A stretch of 59,730 nucleotides of DNA from Planctomycetaceae bacterium (lineage in GTDB: Bacteria > Planctomycetota > Planctomycetia > Planctomycetales > Planctomycetaceae), in the NCBI GenBank assembly GCA_018699955.1, contig JABISG010000025.1, positions 1-59,730 of the forward strand, read 5' to 3'. The notes beneath the pieces are model-generated. The model did not search any database. It saw only the letters and a list, made by a program, of their open reading frames with translations, and had not been told where the DNA came from. A program made the translations under genes and the position numbers. Shown here piece after piece: positions 7,780 through 16,184 of this stretch. Position 1 is the stretch's first letter. Each line of letters opens with the position of its first letter.

Positions 7780-10125
7780 TTATTGTTCCGGCAGGACGAT
7801 CTCGAAATCTTCCGGCTTCAGCCGGGGCTTGGCACTGCGAACCATCCGAAAGCCGAGTCCCGGTTTTGTCATCACGGACCGGATCGACTCTCTGCGGCGT
7901 GGGTCAAGGTCTTGCTGTGTGACACGCGGGTTACCCTCGATGACCTGCAGGCTTCCACCGCGAACGATCGGCACGAACCCAATGGCTTGGGGAAGCGCAG
8001 GATAGCTCGAAGTCCACTCGGCCACATTGGTGCAAAGCCCGTAGATAGTTGGTTGACCGGGCAGCACGAGGCGGTCGAAGAGGGGCTCCTTTGCGGGACC
8101 GAATCGAGTGATTTCTCCCGCTGCTGTCGGCACCCTATTTCCCCAGGGGAAACGATGTTCCCCGCCACCAGTTGCAGCAAATTGATATTCAGCTTCTGTG
8201 GGCAAACGCATACCGCGACGCTCTGCCAGCGTCATCGCCGTGTGCCAATTCACCCGGAGCGGGGCCGAGTCCGGCAGGTTTAACTGCTCGATGATCTCGA
8301 CGGTTGGAACTTCCGTGATCCCGTCGATGCTCTCGAAGTTCTTGTAGTCCTGATGCGTATATTCGTGCGTGTCCATGTAAAATGGAGGGATGTTGCGTCG
8401 ATGTGGCTTGAAAAGTGGATCGTCCTTGCTACCCAACCGAAAATTGGAGTTCCCATCGATTAGTGCCATCCCATCAGTTAGTGCCACCCCATCACTGACG
8501 TTCTTATCGGGGATGTAAATGATCGGCAGCTTGATACTACCATCATCCTGGGGGGAAAAACTGGCATGCCGGTGAGCCAGGGTTATGGCCTGCCCGGTTC
8601 GGACGGCGTCCGCTTCCGCCAGAGTCGGAACGTAACGATAGACTTCGTGGAAGCGACCGTCATCCAAGTATGCCACAACCAGGTAGTCTCCGGAATTGAG
8701 GGGGAGTAATAGCGGTGACGCCGCGTGACCGTGGATAATTTCAATAGGCTGACGAGGTTCGTGAGTCAATTCGTCGAGCGGAACAAAGGCTAATTTTGCA
8801 CCCTCGGGGATCGTCGTTATCAACACTTGCTGCTGGTCAGAGTCGATGTCGCGGTTGGGAATGAGCAGCACGAGAAGAAACGCGCATGTCGCAGCCATGC
8901 ACACACCGCTCAGGACGGCTGTGGCACGATTCCTCCCGGCCCAACGCCAAGCCTGCTGCAGGCGTCCGATCGGCCGAGCGTGAACCGGCTTGTCTGCGAG
9001 GAACCGCGCAAGATCGTCGGCAAATTCTCCTGCAGTCTGATATCGCAGCTGCGGATCTTTCTCCATCGCTTTCAAGCAAATCGTCTCAATGTCAGTCGGG
9101 ACCGATTTGTTCAAAGCACACGGACGGACAGGTTTGACTCCCTGTACCTGTTGGAGGACTTCCGCCGCTTTTCCGGTGAACGGCAACTGATTCGTCAGCA
9201 ACTGGTAAAGAATGACACCGAGCGAGTAAATGTCCGTGCGATGATCTACTCTGTCCGAATGACCGGCAGCTTGCTCCGGGCTCATATAGGCGGGCGTTCC
9301 CAGAAGCTGGCCATCGTCGATGATTGTAGAGAGGGTCGCATCGACTGCGTGCTTGGCCAAGCCAAAGTCTGCCAGATGTGTTTCTCCGTCCGCGTCAATG
9401 AGGACGTTTCCTGGTTTGACATCTCGATGTATTACGCCTTGCTCGTGAGCGTATTGAAGCGCCCGTGCAAGTTGAACGCACAACTCGGCCGATTGTCGGT
9501 GGGTTGGACGATGTTCCGTAAGCCACTGTCCAAGATCGCTTCCGTCTATTAACTCGGAAACGATGCACGTCGATGTGCTGGACTGTATGACCTCGTGCAC
9601 TCGGATGATATTCGGATGCAACAGCTTGGCTGCCGCCCGCGCCTCTCGAAGAAATGGATGCAACTGGCCGTTGTTGACCCTGTGAGGGAGTGGGGTCTTT
9701 ACTGCCACCGAACGGTGGAGCCGTGTATCAAACGCTCGCCAAACAGCACCAAAGCTACCTTGGCCGATTTGATCCTGTAGCTTGAATTGGTTGATAAAGT
9801 CGCCGGATGCAAGCCGGAGGTTGTCGTCAAACGCGGCCTCTTCAAAATTGACCTCGCTAAGCAGCGCGCCAAATTCTGGAAACAGTGATAGATAATCGCC
9901 GGTCGCTGGCGATTCGCCACGGACTCGCCGGTACGAGAAATCAAGGCGAATGAGTTCTACCAACAAAGTCGGATGTGCATGCGGGGCAAGCGTCTGCAGA
10001 AAGTCAGCGATTTGCGGCCGCTCGCCTTTCACCCAAGACGATTCGAATTCGTCGCAGACCACATCGATCTGGTTGGCTACAAGTAACGGATCTTGCGCCG
10101 TTGTGTTTGGTTTTGCAGAATTCAT
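7780..10125 (-). CDS. Transmembrane Ser/Thr kinase with C-terminal FGE/sulfatase-modifying-factor-like domain
   Basis: 781 residues in three parts. A eukaryotic-type kinase domain spans about 114-376: glycine loop GQGSFG at 121-126, ATP-binding Lys 143, catalytic HRD at 233-235, DFG at 253-255 and GTPAYMSPEQ after it, all intact. A single membrane helix lies at about 403-423, so the kinase faces the cytoplasm and the rest faces outward. Residues about 560-770 form a formylglycine-generating-enzyme-like fold with RLPTEAEYQFAATGG, FPWGN, NVAEWT, VRGGS and GLGFRMV; no obvious active-site cysteine pair is visible, so a binding role is more likely than sulfatase activation. Its ATG overlaps the stop of the sigma-factor remnant (ATGA), the usual arrangement for an ECF sigma and its kinase. 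Confidence 0.9.
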   Translation of the reverse strand: MNSAKPNTTAQDPLLVANQIDVVCDEFESSWVKGERPQIADFLQTLAPHAHPTLLVELIRLDFSYRRVRGESPATGDYLSLFPEFGALLSEVNFEEAAFDDNLRLASGDFINQFKLQDQIGQGSFGAVWRAFDTRLHRSVAVKTPLPHRVNNGQLHPFLREARAAAKLLHPNIIRVHEVIQSSTSTCIVSELIDGSDLGQWLTEHRPTHRQSAELCVQLARALQYAHEQGVIHRDVKPGNVLIDADGETHLADFGLAKHAVDATLSTIIDDGQLLGTPAYMSPEQAAGHSDRVDHRTDIYSLGVILYQLLTNQLPFTGKAAEVLQQVQGVKPVRPCALNKSVPTDIETICLKAMEKDPQLRYQTAGEFADDLARFLADKPVHARPIGRLQQAWRWAGRNRATAVLSGVCMAATCAFLLVLLIPNRDIDSDQQQVLITTIPEGAKLAFVPLDELTHEPRQPIEIIHGHAASPLLLPLNSGDYLVVAYLDDGRFHEVYRYVPTLAEADAVRTGQAITLAHRHASFSPQDDGSIKLPIIYIPDKNVSDGVALTDGMALIDGNSNFRLGSKDDPLFKPHRRNIPPFYMDTHEYTHQDYKNFESIDGITEVPTVEIIEQLNLPDSAPLRVNWHTAMTLAERRGMRLPTEAEYQFAATGGGEHRFPWGNRVPTAAGEITRFGPAKEPLFDRLVLPGQPTIYGLCTNVAEWTSSYPALPQAIGFVPIVRGGSLQVIEGNPRVTQQDLDPRRRESIRSVMTKPGLGFRMVRSAKPRLKPEDFEIVLPEQ

Positions 10126-10594
10126 TGCTCCAACTCACGTGCCCATACGCTACGAATGAGTCGTAGTTTTCTCGTTACAGTTGATACGGCCACACCCAGT
10201 CGCTCAGCAATCTCGCGCGAAACATAGCCCTCTACCTTGAGAACCGCAATTTGCCGTAAACGATCATCACGTAGAAGGCTTAAAAGGCGAGAATACTCTT
10301 CCCCGAAGATGAGGAGAGACTCGCAAGACAGATCTTGTGAGACGAGTTCTTCGAAGCTGTAACCACTGCTGTCGTCGTTCGACAGCGACTTCGGCCGAGT
10401 GGTGCCGCCACGCTTCTGGGCCGATTCTCTGCGAATATGGCTTGCAGCCTTTCGCTTTGTCATCGCCAGCAGCAACTGGCCAACGATACGAGTCTGTCGA
10501 AAAAGCGTTCCCAGATCTGCTGCGCAGCGTCAGCATCCCCATCTTTCAAGCCGCCAACCCACACTGAGATGGATGCGTGTTCGTCTGACTGCAT
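10122..10594 (-). pseudogene. Planctomycete ECF sigma factor with an internal out-of-frame deletion
   Basis: The ATG at 10594 opens a normal family N-terminus (SVSVWVGGLKDGDADAAQQ, then IWERFFDRLVSLA) but this frame stops at 10460. The rest of the protein continues in another frame, from about 10480 to 10122: QLLLAMTKRKAASHIRRESA, then a region 4 helix-turn-helix with GYVSREIAERLGVAVSTVTR. Family members have roughly 45-50 further residues between these two parts (the remainder of region 2), so a deletion near 10475 removed them and shifted the frame. A TTG at 10475 could allow a 117-residue region-4-only product, but it would lack the -10-binding region. The stop overlaps the kinase ATG, so translation coupling to the kinase would normally be expected. 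Confidence 0.72.
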
Positions 10595-11284
10595 TCTTCA
10601 AAGCCCGGCTAAATCCATGTCGCATGCTGATCGAGACGCCCGATGGCGTGTATCTTCTCTCTCCGAGTTCCCACCAACATACCCGAACCGCCTAGGTGAA
10701 TCTATCTATGGCGAAGGGTCACACCATCCACTGCCGCCAGCAATACGTGGTGACCGGCGTGAAGCCGTATCGGACGTCGCAGTGCAAAGGCGAGACACGG
10801 TACGCGACGGTGACGAGTGATCGGGCTGTGGGACGTGCGGTGGTGGGCGACGTTGCTAAACCCCGAAGCCCCTCGCGCGTGGGCTCGCGAAGGCTGGGGG
10901 GATATCTCGAAAGCCATCGTTCTGGACCCCTGAACCACAACCCTGGTCGCGCACATTTTTTGGCAAATTAACGAGTGGGGGGCCAATACCCCCCTATCGC
11001 AATTTTGCACGTGGGAAATGAGGCTTGGTGTGTGGTTCAGGTCTTGATTGGCGGTGGAAAAAAGACCCACCGCTGCCCCCCCCGCCCGGCGATGCGAAAC
11101 CGTAGTTGCTGTCGAGGGTTCTTGTCGGCAAGCATTGATCGGGGTATTACTTTGAGAATCCCTGCTGGACATCTGAGCGGATTCCGTTTTAGACTTCTAA
11201 GAAGGCGGCTTCACCTGATGATTAAGAATGGCATTGTCACAACTCGTCATTTTCTCTGAAGGCATTGGCACAAGAGGACACGTA
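10595..11284. other. 690-base region with no recognised gene
   Basis: A plus-strand frame at 10696-10971 begins MNLSMAKGHTIHCRQQ and stays open for 91 codons, but I recognise nothing in it, and a 156-codon minus-strand frame covers the same bases, so neither can be trusted. Around 10860-10905 there are GC-rich partly palindromic bases (cccctcgcgcg, then ggctcgcgaaggctgggg) that look like an intergenic repeat rather than code. Promoter sequences for the LRR lipoprotein (plus) and the sigma/kinase pair (minus) are expected here, but none could be assigned. Confidence 0.4.
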
Positions 11285-12681
11285 ATGAACGCCGACTTGA
11301 GATGCTTCTCAGTTGTTGTGTTGCTGTTGGCCTTGATGGGTTGTGGATCGGACAATGAGCCAACAGAGCAGACAGTAACGCCGATACCGACAGAGCAGAT
11401 AGACACGCCGCTGTCAGTCGAACCGAAGTCGCCGGAACAGGCAGAGGAATCCAAGACGCCAGAACAGGTCGAGAAAGAGGCAGAGGCCATTGCGGAAATC
11501 GAGGAATTGGGTGGTAGGGTCTTGAGAAATAAACGTCATGTGTCCTTTGTGTCCCTCTCCAACACCAAAGTCACCGACAACGATCTTGTGCATCTCAAAG
11601 AGTTGACGTTGAAAAAACGGTTTTTACTGAATCTCTCCAACACGAAAGTCACCGATGCCGGGCTGGAGCATCTCGAAGGGCTGGCGAAGTTGAGCAATCT
11701 GAACCTCACCGACACCCAAGTTGGTGATGTCGGGTTGGTGCATCTCAAAGGACTGACCAATTTGAGAAGTCTGGGCCTCTACAACACGAACGTCACCAAC
11801 ACCGGACTGGAGCATCTCAACGGACTGACCAATTTGGAATACCTGAATCTCTCCTACACGAAAATCAGTGACGCTGGGCTGGCGCATCTCAAAGTGCTGA
11901 CCAAATTGAGCGATCTGAACCTTACCAGCACGAAGGTCACAGACGCCGGGCTGGAGCATCTCATGGGGCTGATTAGTTTGAGAGGTCTGGACCTCACATA
12001 CACCAATGTCACAGACGAGGGTGTGGAGGGGGTGAAGGCTGCATTACCCAAATGCCGGATTCCAAAGCCGCTTAACCACACAGAGAAACAGGCTATTGTG
12101 GCTATCGGAAAACTTGGGGGTACGGCACGCAGAAATAGTGACAATCATGTGTTCTCGGTATCCTTCTCCGACACCGAAGTCAGTGACGCTGGGCTAGAGC
12201 ATCTCAAGGGGCTGACCACTTTACGCAACCTGAACCTCTCGCACACCAAAATAACTGACGCCGGGCTGGTGCATCTCAATTCGCTGACACATTTGAGAAC
12301 TCTGAACCTCTCTCACACGAACGTCAGTGATGCTGGACTAGAGCATCTCAAGGGACTGACCAATTTGATATGGCTGGAACTCGACAACACCAAGGTCACA
12401 AAATGGCGTGTGAAGAGATTGAAGAACAATCCGCCTGAACCAGCAGAGAAAGAGGCCATAGCTGCAATCGAGGGTAGGTCACCGGGCTGGAGAATCTCAA
12501 GGGGCTCGCCAATTTGAAGTGGCTGGAACTCAACAACACCCGTGTCACGGACGGCGGGCTGGAGCATCTCAATGGGCTGACCAATTTGAGATTTCTCGCC
12601 CTCAAACACACCAGAGTCACTGAAGAGGGTGTGAAGGAATTGAAGGCTGCATTACCCCAATGCGAGATTCAGTGGAAGTGA
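11285..12681 (+). pseudogene. Leucine-rich-repeat lipoprotein, frameshifted in its third module
   Basis: The product starts with a lipoprotein signal (CFSVVVLLLALMGCGSD; lipobox LMGC, lipidated Cys near residue 19), preceded by GAGG before the ATG at 11285. A Thr/Glu/Pro-rich linker follows, then 24-residue LRRs of the pattern LxxTxVTDAGLEHLKGLTxL. The protein is modular: each LRR block is opened by a line like EKQAIVAIGKLGG, seen at 11480, 12085 and 12445. In the third block the opener breaks off after AIAAIE at about 12472, and the intact frame runs out at a stop at 12517. LRRs resume in another frame (GLENLKGLANLKWLELNN onward) and end with a normal C-terminus at 12681. An out-of-frame internal deletion is the simplest reading. 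The first 400 residues could still make an exported protein. Confidence 0.78.
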
Positions 12682-12799
12682 TTGAGTATGGCATTGGCAC
12701 AACCTCAGATGACATCTGAGGGGCTGTTGGAGGAATTGAGAATCAGCAGCCATCGTGAGAATTGAGAAAACCCCATGAGATGGGAAGGGGCTTAATCTG

Positions 12800-12875
<76 letters not shown>

Positions 12876-13040
12876 TTTTTGTTCGCGGCGGTTACATGTT
12901 TACCGTAAGCCGCAATTCACCGCAAGACGCCCGGCCGCCTGGTGTCACGGTTTCCTTCGACGCGAACCACGATATGATTGTTGCACGAAGTTTGCTTGCG
13001 GTTGAAATCAATCGAACATCTCGTTTTTTCAGGGTTTAGC

Positions 13041-13829
13041 GTGCCGGACATTCTCGCAGAAATTGTGGCTCGAAAACGGTTGGAAATCGACGAGGCGCGT
13101 CGGCTTCGCCCCGCTGCGGAGCTGGAAGCGCAATTGCCCGGTGCGCCGGCGGTTCGCGATTTCGTTGCGGCGTTGCGGGCAGCTGCGGGAATTGGGTTGA
13201 TCGCTGAAGTGAAGAAGGCATCGCCGTCGGCCGGCGTGATTCGAGCCGACTTTGATCCTGTGCACATCGCCGAGACGTATCACCAACATGGGGCCGCCTG
13301 TATCAGCGTGCTGACCGACGAACACTTTTTTCAGGGGCATCTCGATTTCCTGCGTGCGATTCGGCAGGCCATTCCGTTGCCCGTGATGCGGAAGGACTTT
13401 CTGCTCGATCGTTATCAAATTCTGGAAGCGCGGGCGGCCGGTGCCGACTGTGTACTGTTGATTGCTGAATGTCTCGATGAGGAAACGCTGCCCGACCTGT
13501 TTCACTATGCCGCCGAGCTGGGCATGCATTCGTTAATCGAAATCTACGAACCGGCAAACCTCGATCGTGTGCTGGCATTGAATCCGCCGTTGGTGGGCGT
13601 GAACAACCGCAATCTCAAAACGTTCGTGACCGATCTGGAACATTCAATTCGCTTAAACGAACGGGTTCCGCCCGAGTCGTTATTCGTCAGCGAAAGCGGA
13701 ATCCGCACCCGCGAAGACGTGATCCGCCTCGAACAGGCGGGCGTCGGTGCAATCCTCGTCGGCGAAACACTGATGCGGGCCGATGACATGGGCGCGAAGA
13801 TTCGTGAGTTGCTCGGAAGAGAATCCTAA
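13041..13829 (+). CDS. trpC: Indole-3-glycerol phosphate synthase
   Basis: The 262-residue protein converts 1-(2-carboxyphenylamino)-1-deoxyribulose 5-phosphate to indole-3-glycerol phosphate in tryptophan biosynthesis. All family landmarks of the TIM barrel are present: ILAEIVARKRLEI at the N-terminus, LIAEVKKASPSAGVI with the catalytic Lys, ISVLTDEHFFQG, PVMRKDFLLD with the second catalytic Lys, VGVNNRNLKTF, FVSESGI and AILVGETLM. I place the start at the GTG at 13041, preceded by AGGGT, which gives the usual length; the frame is open back to 12978. No other trp gene is adjacent, so tryptophan genes are scattered in this genome. It marks the resumption of core genes right of the tRNA. Confidence 0.95.
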   Translation: MPDILAEIVARKRLEIDEARRLRPAAELEAQLPGAPAVRDFVAALRAAAGIGLIAEVKKASPSAGVIRADFDPVHIAETYHQHGAACISVLTDEHFFQGHLDFLRAIRQAIPLPVMRKDFLLDRYQILEARAAGADCVLLIAECLDEETLPDLFHYAAELGMHSLIEIYEPANLDRVLALNPPLVGVNNRNLKTFVTDLEHSIRLNERVPPESLFVSESGIRTREDVIRLEQAGVGAILVGETLMRADDMGAKIRELLGRES

Positions 13830-13860
13830 ATCTCGGCTCTGCACAGACGCTTCTCCAAAG

Positions 13861-13882
13861 CCCACGGGCCACGCCCCGTGGG
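13861..13882. repeat. Intergenic palindrome after trpC
   Basis: cccacggg and cccgtggg flank a short spacer, making an 8-base-pair hairpin 32 bases after the trpC stop. There is no T-run, so a REP-like element is more likely than an intrinsic terminator. Confidence 0.45.
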
Positions 13883-13970
13883 ATCGAACGCTTCGGTTTC
13901 TTCCGCCGACCGATTTATGTAACCTCATTCAATCATTGTCTCAGATCCTTCAGGGCGAACGGAGTCTCTC

Positions 13971-14579
13971 ATGGCCGTCAGCAGTCAGCAGGTTGAACAC
14001 GTCCTTGTTGTGCCGACGTTGTTGTTTCACGAGATCGGCTACTTTGAAGGGTTCTGCGAAAATACGGAGCCGTACCTGAAGACGCTGCTCGATTCGGCTC
14101 ACACCAGTTATCGGCCGCGGAATGAAGTCGAGGACGATCCGAGTTACAAGCAGCTGATTCCGTACTGCATCTTCCGGCACGAGGGACGCGTCTTTTTCTA
14201 CGAGCGCGGCAAGGCGGGCGGCGAAGATCGGCTGAAGGCGAAACGCTCGATTGGCATCGGCGGACACATTTCATCCATCGACCACAGCGAGAACGGTTCT
14301 GCGTATCACGAGGGAATGAGCCGCGAAATTGACGAAGAAGTCCACGTCGAAACGACCTACCGTGAGCAATTGTTGGGGTTGATTAACGACGACAGCAACG
14401 ACGTCGGCCGGGTTCATTTGGGAATTGTTCACGTATTTGATCTGGACGCGCCCAAAGTTCGGCCCCGTGAAGAGTCGATCATAGAGACAGGTTTTGCCAC
14501 CTTAAAGGATTGTATCGATGATCGGGATCGGTTCGAGACGTGGTCGCAAATCTGTTTGGACCATCTAGTTACGACTTGA
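13971..14579 (+). CDS. NUDIX-like predicted phosphoesterase
   Basis: The 202-residue protein resembles a family annotated as predicted phosphoesterases of the NUDIX superfamily. The core [15 protein letters not shown] followed by [10 protein letters not shown] fits a Nudix box (G-x5-E-x7-RE-x2-EE) with a slightly extended loop; the REIDEE acidic residues would bind the metal. The C-terminal part, [20 protein letters not shown], is the strand region typical of the fold. Nudix enzymes cleave nucleoside diphosphates linked to another moiety; the substrate is unknown. No signal peptide is visible, so it is cytoplasmic. It lies downstream of trpC on the same strand, separated by a palindrome, so co-transcription is possible but not shown. 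Confidence 0.75.
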   Translation: MAVSSQQVEHVLVVPTLLFHEIGYFEGFCENTEPYLKTLLDSAHTSYRPRNEVEDDPSYKQLIPYCIFRHEGRVFFYERGKAGGEDRLKAKRSIGIGGHISSIDHSENGSAYHEGMSREIDEEVHVETTYREQLLGLINDDSNDVGRVHLGIVHVFDLDAPKVRPREESIIETGFATLKDCIDDRDRFETWSQICLDHLVTT

Positions 14580-14795
14580 GCCGGACGTTTTTTAGTTCTA
14601 TCTACTGCATTTCACATTTCAAATCGAGCTGCGCCGATTCGAATAGACTTCAAATCGTCGTCGGCCGAATAAGATCCAAATACAAATATTGAAACGGACA
14701 CGGTGCCGCCGTCTGACGGTTTGCGCTGAGCGTCCGTAGGGGGCCGACACGTACCGGCTCGATTACTTGCGGTTATGACAAAGGAGTGTCAGGCC

Positions 14796-15407
14796 ATGAA
14801 GGTGTCACTGCGCGGATGGGTTGTTGTTGGGGCGTTTGCAGCAACTGTTGCTGCTTTGGCTGTGTTGAATTCGTCGATGGTCGATGCGGCTCGCGCACAG
14901 ACCACGCAGAAACAGCAGGGCCAACTCAGCGAGCAATCGTTGGGTCAGTTGCTAACGTCGCTGGGTTTGAAGGCCGAGAAACAGGATCAACGGTACGATT
15001 TCGCATTCAAGGCGAAACACACCGACCAGGAATGGGAACTGTCGATGTCGGCTGTCTTAAGTGAAGATAGTCAATCGATTTGGGTGATGGCTTGGCTGGA
15101 TGAATTGCCCCGCTCGGCGGCCGATGTTCCCCGCACCGCATTGCTGCGGCTGCTGGCCAACAACGACAAACTTGGTGGCGGAAAATTCTTCGCGTACGTG
15201 TCGGGCAATCGCCGATTCGTGCTGCAGCGGGTGGTTGCCAACCGGGCGATCACAGCCGACGGCTTCCGCGAAATGCTTCGCGATTTGGGTCGAACGGTTG
15301 TGGAAACACATCCGCACTGGTCGGTCGCAGCCTGGAAAGGCACGAGTACGGGGAAATCTCCCGCCGCTCGCACGGCGACCGGAAAGACTGCAACAAAACG
15401 GAATTAG
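14796..15407 (+). CDS. Exported YbjN-like domain protein
   Basis: 203 residues with an N-terminal signal or anchor helix (WVVVGAFAATVAALAVLNSS) and a predicted cleavage in DAARAQT. Residues 45-160 have the pattern of YbjN/type III chaperone-like domains: a LGQLLTSLGLKAEKQDQRYDF opening, an amphipathic strand pair containing MSAVLSEDSQSIWVMAWLDEL, LLRLLANNDKLGGGKFFAY and a closing helix DGFREMLRDLGRTVVE. The tail is Thr/Ala/Lys-rich and probably disordered. I am moderately sure of the fold and do not know the function. AAGGAG lies ten bases before the ATG at 14796; an in-frame ATG at 14775 is an alternative. A hairpin follows the gene at 15435. Confidence 0.55.
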   Translation: MKVSLRGWVVVGAFAATVAALAVLNSSMVDAARAQTTQKQQGQLSEQSLGQLLTSLGLKAEKQDQRYDFAFKAKHTDQEWELSMSAVLSEDSQSIWVMAWLDELPRSAADVPRTALLRLLANNDKLGGGKFFAYVSGNRRFVLQRVVANRAITADGFREMLRDLGRTVVETHPHWSVAAWKGTSTGKSPAARTATGKTATKRN

Positions 15408-15434
15408 TCTGCCGCCATTCATGACACGCATCGC

Positions 15435-15468
15435 AAAGCCCGGCTTTTCAGCGGAAAAGCCGGGCTTT
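15435..15468 (+). terminator. Hairpin terminator after the YbjN-like gene
   Basis: Two perfectly complementary 15-base arms, starting aaagcccggctttt and ending ccgggcttt, are separated by a four-base loop, 28 bases after the stop at 15407. The stem is GC-rich with an A/T-rich outer end. It could act in both directions. Confidence 0.65.
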
Positions 15469-15490
15469 GTGTCGTGGGGCCAATAAAAAA

Positions 15491-15512
15491 GCCCAAGCCA
15501 AAAGGCTTGGGC
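15491..15512 (-). terminator. Intrinsic terminator for the small minus-strand gene
   Basis: A nine-base stem gcccaagcc/ggcttgggc with an AAAA loop. Read on the minus strand it is followed by six Ts (15485-15490), a classic Rho-independent signal placed about 90 bases after the stop of the gene ending at 15601. Confidence 0.8.
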
Positions 15513-15600
15513 GTTAAATCGTCGAAGATGGTAGCCGTGTGTTACAACCCGGCTACGACCGAAAATCAATCGTTTCATAGACCAACAAGAGAGAAAACGC

Positions 15601-15780
15601 TCAGATGACTTCTTCGTCTTTGCGAGTCATCTCGTCCAGAATAATTGGGTGCCAGTTTTCTTCACGTTCTGAGGCTGGCGCATAATTCGTGCGCGCCCAT
15701 GTCCGCATGCGGATTTCCTCAATCGGATCGACGTTGGCTCCTTCGCTACTTTCCACTTCCATCATCAGGGCTGGATTCAT
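15601..15780 (-). CDS. Small conserved-looking hypothetical protein, 59 residues
   Basis: The minus-strand ATG at 15780 follows AAAGGTGACGGG, a good ribosome-binding site, and the gene ends in front of a clean intrinsic terminator, which argues that it is real. The product is acidic, begins MNPALMMEVESSEGAN and contains WARTNYAPASEREENWHPII followed by LDEM, a tryptophan-rich stretch that looks structured. There is no signal peptide, membrane helix or metal motif. I recognise this type of small protein from planctomycete genomes but know no function. The frame is open upstream to 15846, but that part is less protein-like. Confidence 0.65.
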   Translation of the reverse strand: MNPALMMEVESSEGANVDPIEEIRMRTWARTNYAPASEREENWHPIILDEMTRKDEEVI

Positions 15781-16184
15781 CCCGTCACCTTTCTCATCGT
15801 CCACAAATCGAATTGTAAAAGATCGTTGCCGCCGGGAAAATCCCACACGGCTAACTCAACGCCAGTAGTTTACCGTTCACTTCATGCAGATTTCCACTGA
15901 AAACCGGGTTTTTTCACCCGTTTTTTGGATAGTCATTGGTGCGAAGATGCTTGTCGTAGCGGCCACGTGGTCTCGGTGGACAGCTACGGTGTTGAACGAC
16001 GTATCAAGAAGTGTTAACCTGAGAGTGGCTAATTTGTCGAAAAGTGTGTCCACAGGCGTACTTCCGGCTGCTCGCCACCTCACCGGTTCAACCACATACA
16101 TTTGGTTCCTGCCGGAATCAGAAGTGTGCCCGCCCGATCTGTCTTGATATCCGGTCACAGCGACCGGAGTGTAGGAGACCGACG
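15781..16184. other. Divergent intergenic region
   Basis: This 404-base space separates the small minus-strand gene from the DUF1549 gene and should hold promoters for both. At about 15898-15926 there is an imperfect hairpin with T-runs (aaccgggttttttcacccgt). No gene is supported; the plus-strand frame covering the right half is simply the open upstream part of the next gene. A good ribosome-binding site, TAGGAG, lies just before 16185. Confidence 0.4.

Noticed and set aside
10702..11172. 156-codon minus-strand frame between the sigma factor and the LRR gene
   Set aside because: No motif, no ribosome-binding site seen, and an equally open plus-strand frame covers the same bases. Neither was called.
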